Positions 26,356-35,144 of a stretch of 59,465 bases of DNA are shown here, piece by piece; positions within the stretch are counted from its first letter, which is position 1; every line of letters starts with the position of its first letter. The position numbers and the translations under genes were made by a program. The DNA is from Atopobiaceae bacterium (GTDB lineage: Bacteria > Actinomycetota > Coriobacteriia > Coriobacteriales > Atopobiaceae): positions 1 to 59,465 of the forward strand of contig JAFWIE010000016.1 in NCBI GenBank assembly GCA_017533825.1, in the 5' to 3' direction. Below the pieces are notes generated by a model. The model saw only the letters and a list, made by a program, of their open reading frames with translations. It was not told the origin of the DNA and searched no databases.

Positions 26356-27255
26356 CTAACGAACAAACGACTTGAAGAACGCGCACTCGTCGGCATTGCA
26401 CCGCGCAGCCTCGGCAAGGCACATGTTGCAGTGGAACACATGGCCCAGCTCGCGCTCCGCGCTCTTATAGTAGCGATAGCACGTCTCGACACCCTCCGCA
26501 TCGAGCGCATGGACCATCGGCAGCGCGTCGGGACGCAGGAAGTCGCCCTCGGCCGTCATCACGAACGACGGGGGGAAGTTGCCATTGACGCGCAAGATCG
26601 GCGAGATGAGGTCGAACTCCTCGGGCGTGCCACCACCAGGCAAGAAGTCCGCCATGAGGTTGCTCGTAAGGTCGAGCATGGGGTCGCCCATCGGCTCGTG
26701 GGCCACGATGCGATAGGTTCCACAGTTGAGGGCGACTGCCGTGGGGACGAACCTCGCCGGCGGCTCTATGCCGATCTGCGCGGCATAGTCTGCGTCGGTG
26801 CAGGCGGCGCAGAACATGGCCAGCATGTGCGCGCCAGCTGAGTCGCCCACCGCAAAGACGTGGTCGGCATCGAACCCGTACTCGTCCGCATGCGTGAGCA
26901 CCCAAGCAAAGACCGCGTTCGCATCGAGCATGCTCGCCGGGAACTTGTGCTCCGGCGCCAGCCGATAGGTGAAGTTGACCACGGCGAAGCCATGCTGGGC
27001 GAGGCTCATGCAGTACCACTGGTACCGCTCCTTGTCTCCATACACCCAGCCCCCGCCGTGCACGCTCACGATCACGGGCAGTCGCTTGCCCTCAGCGGCG
27101 CGAGGGCGATACACGTCCAGCTGCTGGCACGGATCGTCGTCGGCATAGACGATGTCATCACATCGCACGACGTCATCAGGCGTGGTGAGGCCGGCATCGC
27201 GAACGTCGTCGCCCTCCTTGAACATCTTGCGGACCATATCGCTCGTAACGGACAC
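26356..27255 (-). CDS. HGGG-type alpha/beta hydrolase (esterase, HSL family)
   Basis: The product has 299 residues starting from GTG 27255, chosen because GAGGAG lies 5 nt upstream. VSVHGGGWVYGDKERYQ carries the oxyanion-hole HGGG, GDSAGAHML the nucleophile Ser, and a C-terminal GHVF the likely catalytic His, with an Asp before it (EGDFLRPDA). This is the hormone-sensitive-lipase/family IV pattern: a cytoplasmic carboxylesterase for short acyl or acetyl esters. There is no signal peptide. The next gene, 8 nt on, is a degraded nucleotidase. Confidence 0.88.
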   Translation of the reverse strand: MSVTSDMVRKMFKEGDDVRDAGLTTPDDVVRCDDIVYADDDPCQQLDVYRPRAAEGKRLPVIVSVHGGGWVYGDKERYQWYCMSLAQHGFAVVNFTYRLAPEHKFPASMLDANAVFAWVLTHADEYGFDADHVFAVGDSAGAHMLAMFCAACTDADYAAQIGIEPPARFVPTAVALNCGTYRIVAHEPMGDPMLDLTSNLMADFLPGGGTPEEFDLISPILRVNGNFPPSFVMTAEGDFLRPDALPMVHALDAEGVETCYRYYKSAERELGHVFHCNMCLAEAARCNADECAFFKSFVR

Positions 27256-27368
27256 GGTAGCTCCTCTCTCTGGCGGGTGCAGCACAAACAGTGTACGCCA
27301 GGTGACAACGCGGCACGTATGCTACCCTTGAGGAGTCGACCAACACGTGACGTACCCTGGATGAGCGC

Positions 27369-27848
27369 ATGACGAACGACCTCGACAAGGCGCTGGGGAG
27401 AATCCCCTACAGGCCACAGCTCCCCACCGCACGGCAAGTCGCCGCGGTACTCGCGATCCTCTCGCTTGCAGGCCCCATGATGATGGGCGTGCCCGTCATC
27501 CCTGTAACTATGGAGGACGAACGTCGTCGCCAGCAGGACGAGATCCAGCAGGTGAGCGAGTCAAGCGTCGGGGTCTACCAAACCTCGACGGAGGCAGAGA
27601 CAGGCTTGGCGCTCTCGCAGCGCCGACTTGCGCAGGTGACGCGCGAGGTCGAGGAAATCACCACTCATGACGTGACCGAGCGCGACGTCGTGCATGCCGC
27701 CAACCGCGTGTTTGCCGGGCAGGTGGAAGAGAAGCTCGACGTTCGCTTTCGCTCCGCGTTCAACCGCGTGGCGTGGGACACCGTCGACCTCTACATACTT
27801 CGGGATAACGAGGAGTACGCGCTCGCAGACGACTCGTACCCACTGTGA
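27369..27848 (+). CDS. Hypothetical protein with one membrane segment
   Basis: The product has 159 residues. A single hydrophobic segment (about 23-45, VAAVLAILSLAGPMMMGVPVIPV) follows a short cytoplasmic start. A charged, probably helical region (50-130) and the C-terminal FRSAFNRVAWDTVDLYILRDNEEYAL come after it. I recognise no family. It is divergent from the esterase and convergent with the ATPase gene. The ribosome binding site (GGATGAG) is only moderate, but the frame is full length with coding-like codon use. Confidence 0.6.
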   Translation: MTNDLDKALGRIPYRPQLPTARQVAAVLAILSLAGPMMMGVPVIPVTMEDERRRQQDEIQQVSESSVGVYQTSTEAETGLALSQRRLAQVTREVEEITTHDVTERDVVHAANRVFAGQVEEKLDVRFRSAFNRVAWDTVDLYILRDNEEYALADDSYPL

Positions 27849-27889
27849 CGCAAAGGGAACTGGCCTCTCCGCGTCACCCGTGGTGGTCC

Positions 27890-28561
27890 TCAGTCCCAGG
27901 GAAGGCGCACATGCCGCGGCATGATGAGGCAGCTGGGGTCATCGGTCTCGTACCCGGCCACCTCAGGCACGATGGTGCCCTCAAGCGGCAGCCCACACAG
28001 CTCGGCAACGCGCTTTGCGAAGTCAATGCCCGCCTCGACGTGCTGCGGCGTGGTCTCGTCCCCCAGATTGGACGTGTTCAGAATGGCGTTCGCCTTGAGG
28101 TGCGCATGATCCTCGATCCCAGGCAGCAACGCGGCCGCATCCTCGGGCGTCGTGGTGAGCGCACGGAACGCCGAGACCACGTAGAGAACCCGCGCGCCCG
28201 CCTCGGCCAGCATGCGTGACCAGCGGCCAATTGTCGTCGCCCCGTCATCGTCACCGCCCACATCCAAGATGAGGCGTCGTTCAGGGTCGGCGGCAACCTG
28301 TGCGATGGCTGCATCCAGCTCGCCCGTGAGGCTCGGCGTATCCAGCGTGGTACGCGCGAGCACCGGCGCGATGAGCCGAACGCCGGACGAGGCTAGCAGC
28401 TCGGGATAGTCGCTTGAGCGGAAGTACGGGTTGACCACGTCGAGGTCTGCAAGCGTCACGTCACGCCCTGCCGCCGCCTCCCTCAGCGAGAGGCCCAACG
28501 CCACGTTGGTCTTGCCCACGCCCGCATGTCCCACAAGTACCGTGATTGGCGATAGTTGCAT
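27890..28561 (-). CDS. MinD/ParA-like P-loop ATPase
   Basis: The product has 223 residues. GHAGVGKTNVALGLS (residues 11-25) is a Walker A with the deviant-type layout, followed by LADLDVVNPYFRS as the switch/Walker A' region and LILDVGGDDDG as Walker B. No DNA-binding or cluster-binding domain is attached. It starts one nt after the stop of the SpoIIE-type phosphatase and is the third gene of that operon. The function is unknown; a maturation or regulatory role for the adjacent enzymes is a guess. Confidence 0.75.
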   Translation of the reverse strand: MQLSPITVLVGHAGVGKTNVALGLSLREAAAGRDVTLADLDVVNPYFRSSDYPELLASSGVRLIAPVLARTTLDTPSLTGELDAAIAQVAADPERRLILDVGGDDDGATTIGRWSRMLAEAGARVLYVVSAFRALTTTPEDAAALLPGIEDHAHLKANAILNTSNLGDETTPQHVEAGIDFAKRVAELCGLPLEGTIVPEVAGYETDDPSCLIMPRHVRLPWD

Positions 28562-28562
28562 G

Positions 28563-30323
28563 TCATTCCTCTCCTGCTTGCTCCCTCATTGCGTAAAGAA
28601 TCGCTCCCGATAGGTGAAGGCGAGCAGCCGGTCCATAGTATTCCAGGCAGAGCATCGTGAGGTCGTCGAACTGCTCTTCTCCGCCCACGAAGGTATTAAC
28701 GTCCGCCCTCACATTGAGAAGTAGCCGCTCCGGCGTCGCGGTCGGCTCTCTGTTGAGCGTCTCCAGCATGCGCGTGAGCCCAAACAGCTCGTCGTCCCCG
28801 TTAGTCGCCTCAGGCACGCCATCCGTGTACAGGAAGAGACACGAACCCGGCTCGAGCTGGAGCGTGTACTCGCGGAACCCAATCCCCTCCATGAACCCGA
28901 GAGCGGGGCTGTGAAGGTCCCGATACAGTGCGAAGTCTCCTCCGGTACACCGAATCACCGGATACTCGTGACCCGCATTCGCCACGGTGAGCTTGCCGGT
29001 GGAGACTTCCAGAATGCCCAGCCACACGGTCACGAACATCTGGTCCCGATTGTTCGTGCAGAGGGCATCGTTGGTATTCTGCATGATCTTCGCAGGGGAA
29101 TACCCCTGCATGGCATTATCGGCAAGGATGATCTTTGATGCCATCATGAAGAGTGCCGCAGGAATGCCCTTGCCCGATACGTCGGCAATCGTCAGGCACA
29201 GGTGGTCCTCGTCCACGAAGTAGAAGTCGTAGAAGTCGCCGCCCACTTCGCGCGCGGCATTCATGCTTGCGAAGATGTCGAACTCGTCCCGCTCGGGAAA
29301 CGCGGGAAACTCGCTGGGGAGCATGTTCGATTGTATGCGCGCCGCAAGCGAGAGCTCCGTGATCATGCGTTCCCGGTCCGCGGTGACCTTCGTGAGACGA
29401 ACCTCGTGGTCTTGGATGTCCTGCTCCATGTTGGCCATCACATGCGCAAGGTCCTCGACCTCGTCGCCCGTGGCAATGTCGAGCGACGAGAAGTGCCCGA
29501 TCCCGCTCCTTCCCTCTCGCTTGTCGCGCGCGTAGTCCTCCGCCGCCCTCGTGATGGCATTGATTGGGTCTACGATTGCACGATCCACGCTCCGGATGAG
29601 CGTGAATCCAATGAGCGCGACCACGACAACCAGCGCAGCGGTGTAGCGCACCACAAAGCTGCGCGCGCCATGGGCGACGTCCATAAGCGAGGCATCCGCC
29701 AGTACGAACGCACAGGTCCGCCCATCCTTGTCACAAATGGGCATGCCGCCCGTGCAAAACCACCCATAGCCCTCGAAGCTGCCCACGTCGTAGAGCATGC
29801 CAATGCCATCCCACGACAAGAACCGCTCGATCTCTTCCCGCCTCACGTGCTCCCAATCGCCGGGAAACCTCACATCGGCCTGCGACGGATCGACGATGTA
29901 GACCAGGGCGTTCGTCTCTTCGTCGTACATCCCCAGGTAGACGTCGGCCATCTCGCCGGACTCGCAGAAGTCGCGCAGCAACGCAGAAACCTCCTGGTAG
30001 TCAGCGCTGCTCAGCACGGAGGAGAAGTGCGCTCGGTAGACGTCGGTCCCCACCTGCGCGCGCTGTTCGTCATTGAGCGACCGATACGTCTCAATGACGT
30101 CGTCGACCAAGGGCTCGATGTCCGTCACCCGCTGCAGGGCGGCTGCGGCACCACGCGAGACGATGAACGAATTGGATATGTAGCGACGCGCCGAGGTCTG
30201 GACATAGAGCCCGAGGCCGAGGGCGAGCACGATGATGCCGAGCACAGCCGAGCCAGCGAGCAAAAAGCGAAACATACGCCTCGAAAGCCCGCTGCGAACC
30301 TTCGGCTGGCCTCGTCGCCCCAT
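28563..30323 (-). CDS. Membrane-bound SpoIIE-type (PP2C) serine phosphatase with HAMP
   Basis: The product has 586 residues. Two membrane helices (about 20-45 and 225-250) enclose an extracellular sensor-like region. A HAMP-type segment (IVDPINAITRAAEDYA) and a short coiled coil lead to a C-terminal SpoIIE/RsbU phosphatase domain. Its metal-binding motifs are VGGDFYDFY, IADVSGKGIPAALFM, NAGHEYP, YTDGVPEA and FDDLTML. Such proteins dephosphorylate an anti-anti-sigma or STAS partner in response to an outside signal; no partner gene is visible nearby. It lies between the TIM-barrel/acyl-CoA-synthetase fusion and the ATPase, with gaps of ten and one nt. Confidence 0.9.
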   Translation of the reverse strand: MGRRGQPKVRSGLSRRMFRFLLAGSAVLGIIVLALGLGLYVQTSARRYISNSFIVSRGAAAALQRVTDIEPLVDDVIETYRSLNDEQRAQVGTDVYRAHFSSVLSSADYQEVSALLRDFCESGEMADVYLGMYDEETNALVYIVDPSQADVRFPGDWEHVRREEIERFLSWDGIGMLYDVGSFEGYGWFCTGGMPICDKDGRTCAFVLADASLMDVAHGARSFVVRYTAALVVVVALIGFTLIRSVDRAIVDPINAITRAAEDYARDKREGRSGIGHFSSLDIATGDEVEDLAHVMANMEQDIQDHEVRLTKVTADRERMITELSLAARIQSNMLPSEFPAFPERDEFDIFASMNAAREVGGDFYDFYFVDEDHLCLTIADVSGKGIPAALFMMASKIILADNAMQGYSPAKIMQNTNDALCTNNRDQMFVTVWLGILEVSTGKLTVANAGHEYPVIRCTGGDFALYRDLHSPALGFMEGIGFREYTLQLEPGSCLFLYTDGVPEATNGDDELFGLTRMLETLNREPTATPERLLLNVRADVNTFVGGEEQFDDLTMLCLEYYGPAARLHLSGAILYAMREQAGEE

Positions 30324-30333
30324 CAAGCACCAC

Positions 30334-32967
30334 CTACGCCGTCTCGATGTTGGCCGCTTCGTGAAGGTTGAGCAGGTCCACGGCCTCCTCGCGCATCTTG
30401 TACTTCTGGATCTTGCCCGCCTCGTTCATGGGATAGTTGTCAACGAAGACCACGTACTCGGGGACCTTCTCCTTGGCGATGCGTGCGCGGCAGAACTCCT
30501 TGACCTCCTCTGCCGTCGCCGTCTCGCCATCGCGGAGGATGATTTCGGCACAGACGACCTCGCCGTACACCTTGTCGGGCACGCCGATGACCTGCACGTC
30601 CTTGGTCTTGGGGAAGGTATAGAGAAAGTCCTCGATCTCCTTGGGGTAGACGTTCTCGCCACCACGGATGATCATGTCCTTGACGCGGCCCGTCACGCGA
30701 TAGTAGCCGTCCGGCTGACGCAGCAGGATGTCGCCGGAATGCAGCCAACCGTCCTTGTCGACGGTCGCGGCCGTGGCCTCGGGCATCTTGTAGTAGCCCT
30801 TCATGGTGTTGTAGCCACGGCTGCAGAACTCGCCGGGCTCGTCATCGCCGAGCGTCTCGCCCGTCTCGGGATCGATGATCTTGCACTCCACGCCAAAGAT
30901 TGGCAGGCCGACCGTCGCCACGCGCTGCTCAAGCGTGTCGGTGGTCTTGCTCATCGTGGTGGCTGGACTCGCCTCGGTCTGTCCGTAGGTGATGCAGATG
31001 TCGCGCATGTGCATCTTCTCGACGACCTCGCGCATCTTCTCGATGGGGCAGGGGCTGCCGGCCATGATGCCGGTGCGCATGTGCGAGAAGTCCGTCTCTT
31101 CAAAGGCGGGATGGGTGTTCATCATGGCGATGAACATCGTCGGGACGCCGTGGAAGCAGGTGATCTTCTCCTTGGTGATGCAGGCGAGGCTCTTGCGCGG
31201 GCTGAAGATGGGAATGGGGCTCATCTGCGTGCCGTGCGTCATGGATGCCGTCATGGCCAGCACCATGCCGAAGCAGTGGAACATGGGTACCTGAATCATC
31301 ATCCGCTCGCCCGTGGAGAGGTCCATGCAGTCGCCGATGGCCTTGCCGTTGTTCACCACGTTGTAGTGCGTGAGCATGACGCCCTTCGGGAAGCCCGTCG
31401 TGCCGGAGGTGTACTGCATGTTGCATACGTCGTGCTTGTCGATGTTGGCACAGCGGCGGTCGACCTCAGGCTGCAGCTGCGGAGAACCCATCGCCAAGGC
31501 CTCGCCCCACGAATAGCAGCCGTCATGCGGCCCGTCGATGGTGATGATGTTGCGCAAGAAGGGCAGTTTCTCGCTCACCCACTCGCCGGGACGCGAGCCC
31601 ACGAGCTGCGGGATGAGCTCGTCGACGATGTCGAGGTAGCTCGTGCCCTTGTAGGAGTCGATCATCACGAGGGTGTTCGTGTCCGACTGCTTGAGCAGGT
31701 ACTCGAGCTCGTGAATCTTGTAACCGGTGTTGACGGTGACGAGCACTGCGCCGATCTTCACCGCAGCCCAGAAGGTCAGGTACCACTGCGGCACGTTGGA
31801 GGCCCAGATGGCGACCTTGTCGCCCGGACGCACGCCCAGCGCGATGAGCGAACGCGCGAACTCGTCCACGTCGTCGCGGAACTGCGGATACGTGCGCACA
31901 TAGTACTCGCCATTTGCGTCGGGCTCGGGGTTGTAGTGGCTGTCGGGCTCGGTGTACCGGAAGGCATACTGCTCGGGATACAGCTTGCAGATGTGGTCGA
32001 GTACCTGCGGGAACGTGTAGTCGATGAGGTGCTCCTTGGGCCACGGATAGGTGCCGTCGTTCGTGAGCGAATGCTGCAGCTCGCCCTCGTATGCGATGGT
32101 GGCGGCCACCTCGCGACGAGGCTGTACGACGCTCGGAACCGGCTCCGCCGCACCGCCCTGGAAGTACGAGCGCATGTAGTTGATGAACTGCGGGAACACG
32201 ATACCCGGCTCGCCCTTCGCCACGTTGCGCGCCCACCTGCGCGGCCACTCGAAGGAGAGGTAGCCGTCAAAGCCGGCATCGCGCAGGGCGTCGAACATCT
32301 GCGTGAGGGGCATGTCGCCCTCGCCCATCATGCGATACTCGATGTTGCCATCTACGACCACGGAGTCCTTTACCTGGCAATACCGCAAATACTTGCCCAA
32401 GTTGGCGATGGTGGTCTGGGGGGACTCGCCAAACAGCCGATACGGGTGCTGCATATCCCAGAGCGCTGCCACATGCGGAGAGTCGACCGCGTCGAGCACC
32501 CGCGCGAGACGTGCGGTATCCGCATAGTCGGACTCGGTCTCGATGAGCACGCACACATCGTAGATCGAGGCGATGTCGCCCATCTCGCGCAGCGCGTCAA
32601 TCACCGGCTGATCGTCACTGATGCCCGTGAGTCGAATGTCGCGCGCGAGCAGCACGCGCACGTATGGCGTGCCCATATCGCTGGCCAGCTCAAGGTAGTC
32701 CGTGACCTCAGAGAGGGCGGCGGCACGACCCGGCTCGTTGTACAGCTCGCAGCTGAGCGAGAAGCACGGAATCTCGAGCCCAAGCTGGCGTAGCTGCGTC
32801 TTGGTACGCGTACGCTGTCGGGGACGGAATGGCTGCGCAGTCGGCGCATACTCGTTGCCTGCGACCCCACGGATCTCGATGCCGTCGAAGCCAAGGTCCT
32901 TGGCCATGGGATAGATGTCGGTCCACACGTATGCAGGGCAACCAATCGTAGAGAATGCGAGCTTCAT
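30334..32967 (-). CDS. TIM-barrel epimerase-like domain fused to acyl-CoA synthetase
   Basis: This 877-residue protein has two enzyme-like halves. Residues 1 to about 275 form a sugar-phosphate isomerase/epimerase-type TIM barrel (MKLAFSTIGCP, DGIEIRG, IETESDYADT, ALWDMQHPY, CQVKDS, LSFEWP) with candidate metal ligands Glu, Asp, Asp/His and Glu. After a linker, residues about 310-870 form an AMP-forming acyl-CoA synthetase: YTSGTTGFPKGVMLTH, YGQTEASPATT, DGWLHSGDI, VTGRVKDMIIRGGENVYP and NEAGKIQKYK with the catalytic Lys. ATG 32967 is chosen because GGAG lies 6 nt upstream. The C-terminal half should activate a fatty or other carboxylic acid; the barrel's substrate is unknown. First gene of a three-gene operon. 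Confidence 0.88.
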   Translation of the reverse strand: MKLAFSTIGCPAYVWTDIYPMAKDLGFDGIEIRGVAGNEYAPTAQPFRPRQRTRTKTQLRQLGLEIPCFSLSCELYNEPGRAAALSEVTDYLELASDMGTPYVRVLLARDIRLTGISDDQPVIDALREMGDIASIYDVCVLIETESDYADTARLARVLDAVDSPHVAALWDMQHPYRLFGESPQTTIANLGKYLRYCQVKDSVVVDGNIEYRMMGEGDMPLTQMFDALRDAGFDGYLSFEWPRRWARNVAKGEPGIVFPQFINYMRSYFQGGAAEPVPSVVQPRREVAATIAYEGELQHSLTNDGTYPWPKEHLIDYTFPQVLDHICKLYPEQYAFRYTEPDSHYNPEPDANGEYYVRTYPQFRDDVDEFARSLIALGVRPGDKVAIWASNVPQWYLTFWAAVKIGAVLVTVNTGYKIHELEYLLKQSDTNTLVMIDSYKGTSYLDIVDELIPQLVGSRPGEWVSEKLPFLRNIITIDGPHDGCYSWGEALAMGSPQLQPEVDRRCANIDKHDVCNMQYTSGTTGFPKGVMLTHYNVVNNGKAIGDCMDLSTGERMMIQVPMFHCFGMVLAMTASMTHGTQMSPIPIFSPRKSLACITKEKITCFHGVPTMFIAMMNTHPAFEETDFSHMRTGIMAGSPCPIEKMREVVEKMHMRDICITYGQTEASPATTMSKTTDTLEQRVATVGLPIFGVECKIIDPETGETLGDDEPGEFCSRGYNTMKGYYKMPEATAATVDKDGWLHSGDILLRQPDGYYRVTGRVKDMIIRGGENVYPKEIEDFLYTFPKTKDVQVIGVPDKVYGEVVCAEIILRDGETATAEEVKEFCRARIAKEKVPEYVVFVDNYPMNEAGKIQKYKMREEAVDLLNLHEAANIETA

Positions 32968-33032
32968 GGATTTCTCCGTTCTGGGAATGGGGGACATGCG
33001 CGAACACAAAACAGTCTGCAAAAAGGGTTATG

Positions 33033-33060
33033 GGCGCAACCGCTTGCATGCGGAAGCGCC
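33033..33060. other. Hairpin in the leader of the fusion enzyme
   Basis: GGCGC-AA-CCGC, loop TTGCAT, GCGG-AA-GCGCC: a nine-pair stem with a symmetric AA/AA internal loop, about 65 nt upstream of the fusion-enzyme start. It could be an operator or leader structure; the role is unknown. Confidence 0.35.
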
Positions 33061-33183
33061 TAGAGAAGCAGCAGGCCCTGAGCGGAGAGAAGCTCTACAG
33101 ACGATATGTGCGCAGCATTTTCCATGGAAGTAGTTTTACCACCTTTGGAGCGTTGCACTCAAGCACGTCACACGCGCGAAACA

Positions 33184-33257
33184 TCCGTGACCGCTAGGCC
33201 AGAGTGGGGTCGTGGCTTATATTTACCACGACCCCACTCTGGCCTAGCGGTCACGGA
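33184..33257. repeat. Perfect 32-bp palindrome with 10-nt loop
   Basis: Bases 33184-33215 and 33226-33257 are exact reverse complements (arms begin TCCGTGACCGCTAGGCCAGA), separated by the AT-rich loop CTTATATTTA. It lies 18 nt after the lipoprotein stop on the minus strand. It could serve as a factor-independent terminator lacking a U-tract, or be a mobile palindromic element. Confidence 0.8.
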
Positions 33258-33275
33258 CCAGCAATCAGGTTTGAC

Positions 33276-33761
33276 TTAGTCGTCAACCTCGGACGAGTAG
33301 CTAATCACGGCCCCCGTCGTTGCGTCGATGTCGTACTCGTACTCAGTCATGCCCACGTGGAACGAGATGTCGTAGTGAGGCGTGGCATCGTCGGTATCGA
33401 GCTCGACGCCCCAGTACGTTACATCAGCCTCGGCGATACCCGCGTGAGTGAGCGCAGCCTGCTTGGCGGCGGCTTCATCGATGTAGCTGGACTGGGTCGT
33501 CTGCTGGGTGGTGGTCTGTGCCGGGGCAGTCTCGGTCGCAGGCGCGGCCTCCGTAGCGGGCGCAGCCTCAGCAGCCGGAGCGGCTTCGGTGGCCGGAGCA
33601 GTCTCTGCGGGAGCCGACTCTGCAGGTGCGGCCTTCGTCGTGGTCGTCTCCTGTGCCGGTGCCGGCTCGCTCGCCGGAGCCGAGCCGCCGCCGCACGCCG
33701 CCAACCCCAGAGTCGCTGCCAGTGCCGTCGCCACCACGAACGAAATACCCGTCTTCTTCAT
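33276..33761 (-). CDS. PepSY-like lipoprotein with Ala/Pro/Thr-rich spacer
   Basis: The product has 161 residues. MKKTGISFVVATALAATLGLAACGGG is a lipoprotein signal with lipobox LAAC. Residues 28-100 are a low-complexity spacer of Ala-Pro-Ala-Glu/Thr repeats. The C-terminal domain (YIDEAAAKQAALTHAGI, YDISFHVGMTEYEYDIDATTGAVISY) has the pattern of a PepSY domain, often linked to peptidase regulation at the cell surface. ATG 33761 has GGAG six nt upstream. It is monocistronic and divergent from the LPXTG gene. Confidence 0.85.
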   Translation of the reverse strand: MKKTGISFVVATALAATLGLAACGGGSAPASEPAPAQETTTTKAAPAESAPAETAPATEAAPAAEAAPATEAAPATETAPAQTTTQQTTQSSYIDEAAAKQAALTHAGIAEADVTYWGVELDTDDATPHYDISFHVGMTEYEYDIDATTGAVISYSSEVDD

Positions 33762-33799
33762 TGTGATCTCCAATCTACAAAGAACCATCCGATTTTTAC

Positions 33800-33829
33800 T
33801 TGCCCACTGGTTCTTATACGACGTATTGT
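33800..33829 (+). promoter_or_regulatory. Possible promoter of the LPXTG protein
   Basis: TTGCCC (33800-33805), 18 nt, TATTGT (33824-33829), about 37 nt before the start codon, in an AT-rich divergent intergenic region that also contains the near-palindrome ATACGACGTAT. Confidence 0.35.
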
Positions 33830-33866
33830 ATGACATGTCTCGTTCTAAACGCAGAAAAGAGGAAAA

Positions 33867-35024
33867 ATGGCCCACAAAGCATCGAGGACTTGCCACCGCG
33901 TAGGCACCGTGGCACTTGCTGCCATCACGGCTGGTTGTCTCTTGCTCCCTTCGCCCGCTTTCGCATCAGTGAGCGTTGACGAGACCGAGCTCGCTGAAGG
34001 CGCGAACGAGGTGGGTGGCGGCACGGCAACGCTCAACGAATCGCTGCTCGACATGTTCAACGTCACGGCATACACGCTGGCAACCGACCAAGATTTGACG
34101 ATGAACTTCAACGGTGGCAACGACCTTGAGGACGTCACAGTAAAGGGCGATGCCAACGTCCAGATGAACTTTGCCGGCGAGAATGAGGTCGAAGACGTCT
34201 TTGCGCAAGACAACTCCAACGTGACCATCAACGCCAATGGTCACAACGAGTTCGAGGAGGTGACGGCACGCGACCGTGCCAACGTCTCCATCAACGTCAC
34301 CGGCAAGAACGACTTTGAGCAGATCAAAGGCGTCGACGATGCGAACATCACCGTCCGCGGCACCGACTGCCAGAAGAACGACGTTCTCAACCTCGGCGAG
34401 GACGAGGAGGACACGTGGATCTCGAGCGGACGGGGCGACGTTACGATCGACCATGTGACCGTCAACGTCGAAGGCGAGAAGGCGACCATCGGATCGGCAC
34501 AGGGCAACACGCGAATCGACACCTCGTGCGTCGCGCAAGGTGACGACAACGAATACACGCGCATCGAAGCGGGTGGCACGATGGAGGTCCGCGAATCCGT
34601 CATCGACATCGAGGGAACGATGGCATCGCAAGGCCAGATGACCATCAACCACTCCAACGTCAGCGTCGAGGCTCCCGACGAGGAATATGACGAAGACCCC
34701 TACCGCGTGTGGTCGGCAACAGGCATCGACCTCATCAACGAGGAGAACGGCGAGGTCAAGCAGGGTGACATCGACGGACAGACCGTCTGGTACGTGGACA
34801 CCGGCGACGGCGAGGACGTCGAGCTCTATGCGGATGGCGACCCGGCCTATTACGGCTGCGCGAATGACGCGGTTGACGGAACGACCAGCGGCGGCCCAAT
34901 CGGCGACACCCGACAACCCCTTCCCAAGACCGCCGATCCCACGACGCCCCTCGCGCTCTGGTCCTCTCTCGCAGGTGCCATCCTCATAGCATTCCCGCTC
35001 TGGAGGAAACACCAAGCAGAGTGA
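33867..35024 (+). CDS. LPXTG-anchored surface protein with solenoid-like repeats
   Basis: The product has 385 residues. It has a signal peptide with cleavage near AFA-SV (residue 33), and a C-terminal sorting signal LPKTAD followed by a hydrophobic helix and RKHQAE. Residues about 75-165 hold four or five imperfect units of about 22 residues of the form NVxxNxxGxNExExVxxxD (QMNFAGENEVEDVFA, TINANGHNEFEEVTA, SINVTGKNDFEQIKG). This periodicity fits a small right-handed beta-solenoid. The remaining middle part also has short beta-rich, Thr/Asn/Asp-rich strands. GAGG lies five nt upstream of the ATG. The function is unknown; a polymorphic-adhesin-like role is plausible. Confidence 0.85.
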   Translation: MAHKASRTCHRVGTVALAAITAGCLLLPSPAFASVSVDETELAEGANEVGGGTATLNESLLDMFNVTAYTLATDQDLTMNFNGGNDLEDVTVKGDANVQMNFAGENEVEDVFAQDNSNVTINANGHNEFEEVTARDRANVSINVTGKNDFEQIKGVDDANITVRGTDCQKNDVLNLGEDEEDTWISSGRGDVTIDHVTVNVEGEKATIGSAQGNTRIDTSCVAQGDDNEYTRIEAGGTMEVRESVIDIEGTMASQGQMTINHSNVSVEAPDEEYDEDPYRVWSATGIDLINEENGEVKQGDIDGQTVWYVDTGDGEDVELYADGDPAYYGCANDAVDGTTSGGPIGDTRQPLPKTADPTTPLALWSSLAGAILIAFPLWRKHQAE

Positions 35025-35040
35025 GCCAAGGTCACTCAAG

Positions 35041-35076
35041 GCGCGGATTGGGACGCAACCCAGTCCGCGCTTTTTT
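35041..35076 (+). terminator. Rho-independent terminator of the LPXTG gene
   Basis: Twelve-base arms (GCGCGGATTGGG / CCCAGTCCGCGC, one G-U-type mismatch) around ACGCAA, followed by TTTTTT. It lies 16 nt past the stop. It is the only classical U-tract terminator I see in the window. Confidence 0.85.
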
Positions 35077-35144
35077 GTTGCGCACGCTCGTGCGGTTTGT
35101 TGCGCACACTCGCGCACGGCACACGAAGGAGAAAGGAAAAGCCA

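Noticed and set aside
29202..32793. Long plus-strand frames opposite the phosphatase and the fusion enzyme
   Set aside because: The minus strand encodes complete proteins with intact active sites; the plus frames lack motifs and ribosome binding sites.
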